NCBI GenBank assembly: GCA_964483695.1
Contig: CAZACZ010000089.1
Span: forward strand, 1 to 10,502
Length of the DNA stretch: 10,502 bases
Reading direction: 5' to 3'
From: CAZACZ01 sp964483695
GTDB taxonomy: Bacteria > Deinococcota > Deinococci > Deinococcales > Trueperaceae
The stretch's first letter is position 1. Every line of letters starts with the position of its first letter. The notes under the pieces are model-generated. The model saw only the letters and a list, made by a program, of their open reading frames with translations. It was not told the origin of the DNA and searched no databases. This document shows, one piece after another, positions 8,133 through 10,502 of this stretch. The position numbers and the translations under genes were made by a program.

Positions 8133-8138
8133 TAGCAT
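8133..8138 (+). promoter_or_regulatory. -10 box of the RlpA-family gene (leaderless)
   Basis: TAGCAT, a TANNNT box, is followed by six bases and ATG 8145. No ribosome binding site is visible before this ATG, so a leaderless transcript is likely. TTCACA at 8105-8110 resembles a -35 box but is 22 bases away, too far for a standard promoter. Confidence 0.5.
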
Positions 8139-8144
8139 GGCTCG

Positions 8145-8981
8145 ATGCTCGCGCGCGCGTTCGTTTCGTTGCTCGGCCCGTTCGCGCCTAGCGCGCCGCC
8201 GGCGCAGGTGCGCGCAGCCCGTCGAGGCGCCATGCTGGCGGTGGCGGTGGCATGGGCGTTGTCGTCGTGCGCGCCAGCGGCCATCACCAGCAACGCAGCG
8301 CTCGTGGGAGACGCGTCCGCGACTCCCGGTGGCCGCTCCGCTACCGCCTCGTTGCCGATCGACCCCACGACCGCCATCGCCGATGCCGCCTTCGCTCCCT
8401 CGGGCGTGCGCGCATACGACGCCCCGCGGCAGACGTCCATCGGCGCGGGCGCGTCGAGCGTGGTCGAGGCCGGGATGGCGTCGTGGTACGGGCCGGGGTT
8501 CGCGGGACGCCTGACGGCCAACGGCGAGGTGTTCGACCCGAGCCAACTCACCGCCGCGCACAAGTCCTTGCCGTTCAACTCGCTGGTTCGCGTGGTCAAC
8601 GAGGCCAACGGCATGGCCGTTGTGGTGCGCATCAACGATCGTGGGCCGTTCAAGCCCGGCCGCATCATCGACTTGTCGCGTGCCAGCGCCGAAGCCATCG
8701 GCATGATCGGCACCGGCGTGGCGCGCGTACGCCTCGAGCTGTTGACGCTTCCCGACGGTGTGGTGCGGGTGGCGGCGGCCGGTACGTTGCGCGGCTACGA
8801 GGTGATCTCGCGGCTCCACGCGGTCGGGACGCTGCTGGTGCTGGAGCCTCGCCTCGGCGGCGCTCCGGTGGTGGTGCGCGTGGTGAGCCAGGCGGTACCG
8901 GTCGAGAGCCCGGCCGACGTGCTGGTGGCGTACGAGCTGTACGCCACCGTCGGTTCCGAAGCGACCGTGCACCTGGACTGA
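8145..8981 (+). CDS. rlpA: RlpA-family septal lytic transglycosylase, lipoprotein, no SPOR domain seen
   Basis: RlpA proteins are cell-envelope lytic transglycosylases that cut glycan strands lacking stem peptides, often at the division septum. The 278-residue product has a basic n-region RAARRG (23-28), a hydrophobic stretch, and lipobox LSSC with Cys42, so it is predicted to be lipid-anchored. A linker of about 65 residues follows. The double-psi beta-barrel (about 109-200) shows ASWYGPGFAGRLTANGEVFD, LTAAHKSLPF and VVRINDRGPF, with residues matching the catalytic Glu (128), His (139) and Asp (165) of Pseudomonas RlpA. The last 75 residues are unassigned and show no clear SPOR domain. ATG 8145 is taken because a -10 box lies six bases upstream; GTG 8208 would give a more compact signal peptide and cannot be excluded. 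Confidence 0.92.
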   Translation: MLARAFVSLLGPFAPSAPPAQVRAARRGAMLAVAVAWALSSCAPAAITSNAALVGDASATPGGRSATASLPIDPTTAIADAAFAPSGVRAYDAPRQTSIGAGASSVVEAGMASWYGPGFAGRLTANGEVFDPSQLTAAHKSLPFNSLVRVVNEANGMAVVVRINDRGPFKPGRIIDLSRASAEAIGMIGTGVARVRLELLTLPDGVVRVAAAGTLRGYEVISRLHAVGTLLVLEPRLGGAPVVVRVVSQAVPVESPADVLVAYELYATVGSEATVHLD

Positions 8982-9015
8982 GCGACGCCCCGGATGTAGG
9001 TCGGCCCCGGCGTAC

Positions 9016-9810
9016 CTAGCCTGGTCGCGCTCCACGGCGACAACCGTCCGCCAGATCCGCGGCGAAGGTGCCGACGTCGTGTCCTTCGTCGAGCGCCTGG
9101 ACCAGCGCCGACCCGACCACCACCCCGTCGGCCACGGCCGCCACGGTCCTGGCGGTGGCGGCGGAACCCACGCCGAACCCGACGGCAACGGGCAACGATC
9201 CCGCGGCGCGGGTGCGCGACACCAGTTCGGCCACGTCCGGCGGAAGCTGGTCGCGGGCCCCCGTCACGCCCGTCACCGATACGGCGTACACGAAGCCGCG
9301 GCAGGCCGCGGTGACGACCCGAAGTCGAGTGTCGGTCGACGTCGGCGCCACTAAGAACACGGTGTCGAGGTCCACGTCGCGGCAAGCCTCGATGAGCCCG
9401 GCGCCTTCGTCGGGCGGTAGGTCCGGCAGGATGACGCCGTCCGCACCCGCGTCCTTGGCGGCGCGTGCGAACGCCGCCTCACCGCCTGGGTAGCAGTAGA
9501 TCGGGTTGTAGTACGTCATGACCAGCAGCGGCTTGTCGCTACGCTGGCGCAGCGCGGCCACCATAGCGAGCGTCTTGGCGGTGGTGGTGCCCTGCCGCAA
9601 GGCGCGCTCGGTGGCGCGCTGGATGGTCGGTCCGTCTCCGAGGGGGTCCGAGAACGGCAGGCCCACTTCCAGCACGTCGGCGTGCTCCAGCACGCGCGTG
9701 GCGGCCTCCAGGAAGCGTGCCTCGTCGGGGAACCCTGCGGGCAGGTAGGCCACGAACGCAGCGCGGCCCTCCGCGCGGGCGCGGGCGAAGGTGTCGTCGA
9801 TGCGGCCCAC
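9016..9810 (-). CDS. trpA: Tryptophan synthase alpha subunit
   Basis: TrpA cleaves indole-3-glycerol phosphate to indole, which is channelled to TrpB. The 264-residue TIM-barrel protein has catalytic Glu48 (LEVGLPFSDPLGDGP) and Asp59, matching Glu49 and Asp60 of the E. coli enzyme. It also has MTYYNPIY, VILPDLPPDE, FLVAPTSTD, FVYAVSVTGVTGAR (loop 6) and the phosphate-binding VAVGFGVGS and DGVVVGSALV. PFSDPLGDGP, LPDLPPDE and APTSTD resemble Thermus TrpA. The start is GTG 9810, one base after the trpB stop, with AGGAG at 9816-9820 inside the end of trpB, so translation is probably coupled. It ends convergently, 34 nt from the RlpA-family gene. No clear terminator was found in that gap. Confidence 0.97.
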   Translation of the reverse strand: MGRIDDTFARARAEGRAAFVAYLPAGFPDEARFLEAATRVLEHADVLEVGLPFSDPLGDGPTIQRATERALRQGTTTAKTLAMVAALRQRSDKPLLVMTYYNPIYCYPGGEAAFARAAKDAGADGVILPDLPPDEGAGLIEACRDVDLDTVFLVAPTSTDTRLRVVTAACRGFVYAVSVTGVTGARDQLPPDVAELVSRTRAAGSLPVAVGFGVGSAATARTVAAVADGVVVGSALVQALDEGHDVGTFAADLADGCRRGARPG

Positions 9811-9811
9811 G

Positions 9812-10502
<691 letters not shown>

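Noticed and set aside
8105..8138. TTCACA and TAGCAT as a two-box promoter for the RlpA-family gene
   Set aside because: The spacer is 22 nt, too long for a standard promoter; only the -10 box is kept.
8997..9018. Imperfect inverted repeat TAGGT...ACCTA between the RlpA-family gene and trpA as a bidirectional terminator
   Set aside because: Only five outer base pairs match, the interior mismatches, and there is no U-tract on either side.

Overview
The window is GC-rich chromosomal DNA (third codon positions almost all G or C) and looks like a member of the Deinococcota (Deinococcus-Thermus), possibly a Truepera/Trueperaceae-like lineage. Two things point there. The pilus assembly ATPase is a long PilF-type protein of 885 residues with three N-terminal MshEN/GSPII domains, as in Thermus PilF. 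In addition, six starts have a TANNNT -10 box only 5-7 nt upstream, the arrangement of leaderless transcripts described in Deinococcus. The genus itself is inference.

Layout from left to right. Bases 1-741 (minus) hold the 5' part of leuC, preceded by a complete attenuation-type leader: a strong sigma-70-type promoter (TTGACG, 18 nt, TATACT), a leaderless 31-residue peptide with seven Leu codons, a small hairpin, an 11-bp GC terminator hairpin and the leuC ribosome binding site. Bases 749-1055 carry what looks like a decayed gene whose protein-like segments lie in three frames. Bases 1056-5471 (minus) are a probable operon yqeG-type HAD phosphatase, pilF, pilT, coupling a phosphatase with the extension and retraction motors of a type IV pilus.

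Bases 5531-6973 hold two divergent genes only 33 bp apart, each with its own -10 box next to its start: an alpha/beta hydrolase (minus) that lacks the nucleophilic serine, and a DUF4258 protein (plus). The DUF4258 gene ends inside a convergent TatD-family nuclease gene (6886-7716, minus). On the plus strand follow a 56-residue acidic orphan protein (7893-8063) and a lipoprotein of the RlpA septal lytic transglycosylase family (8145-8981). The right end (9016-10502, minus) is trpB-trpA, with trpB cut by the window edge.

The genes are mostly housekeeping: leucine and tryptophan synthesis, type IV pili, cell-wall remodelling. The most interesting signals are the leu leader, whose control peptide appears to be translated from a leaderless mRNA, the repeated start-proximal -10 boxes, the serine-less hydrolase, and the extra half-repeat in PilF. 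I saw no CRISPR array, tRNA, rRNA, insertion sequence or integrated element.
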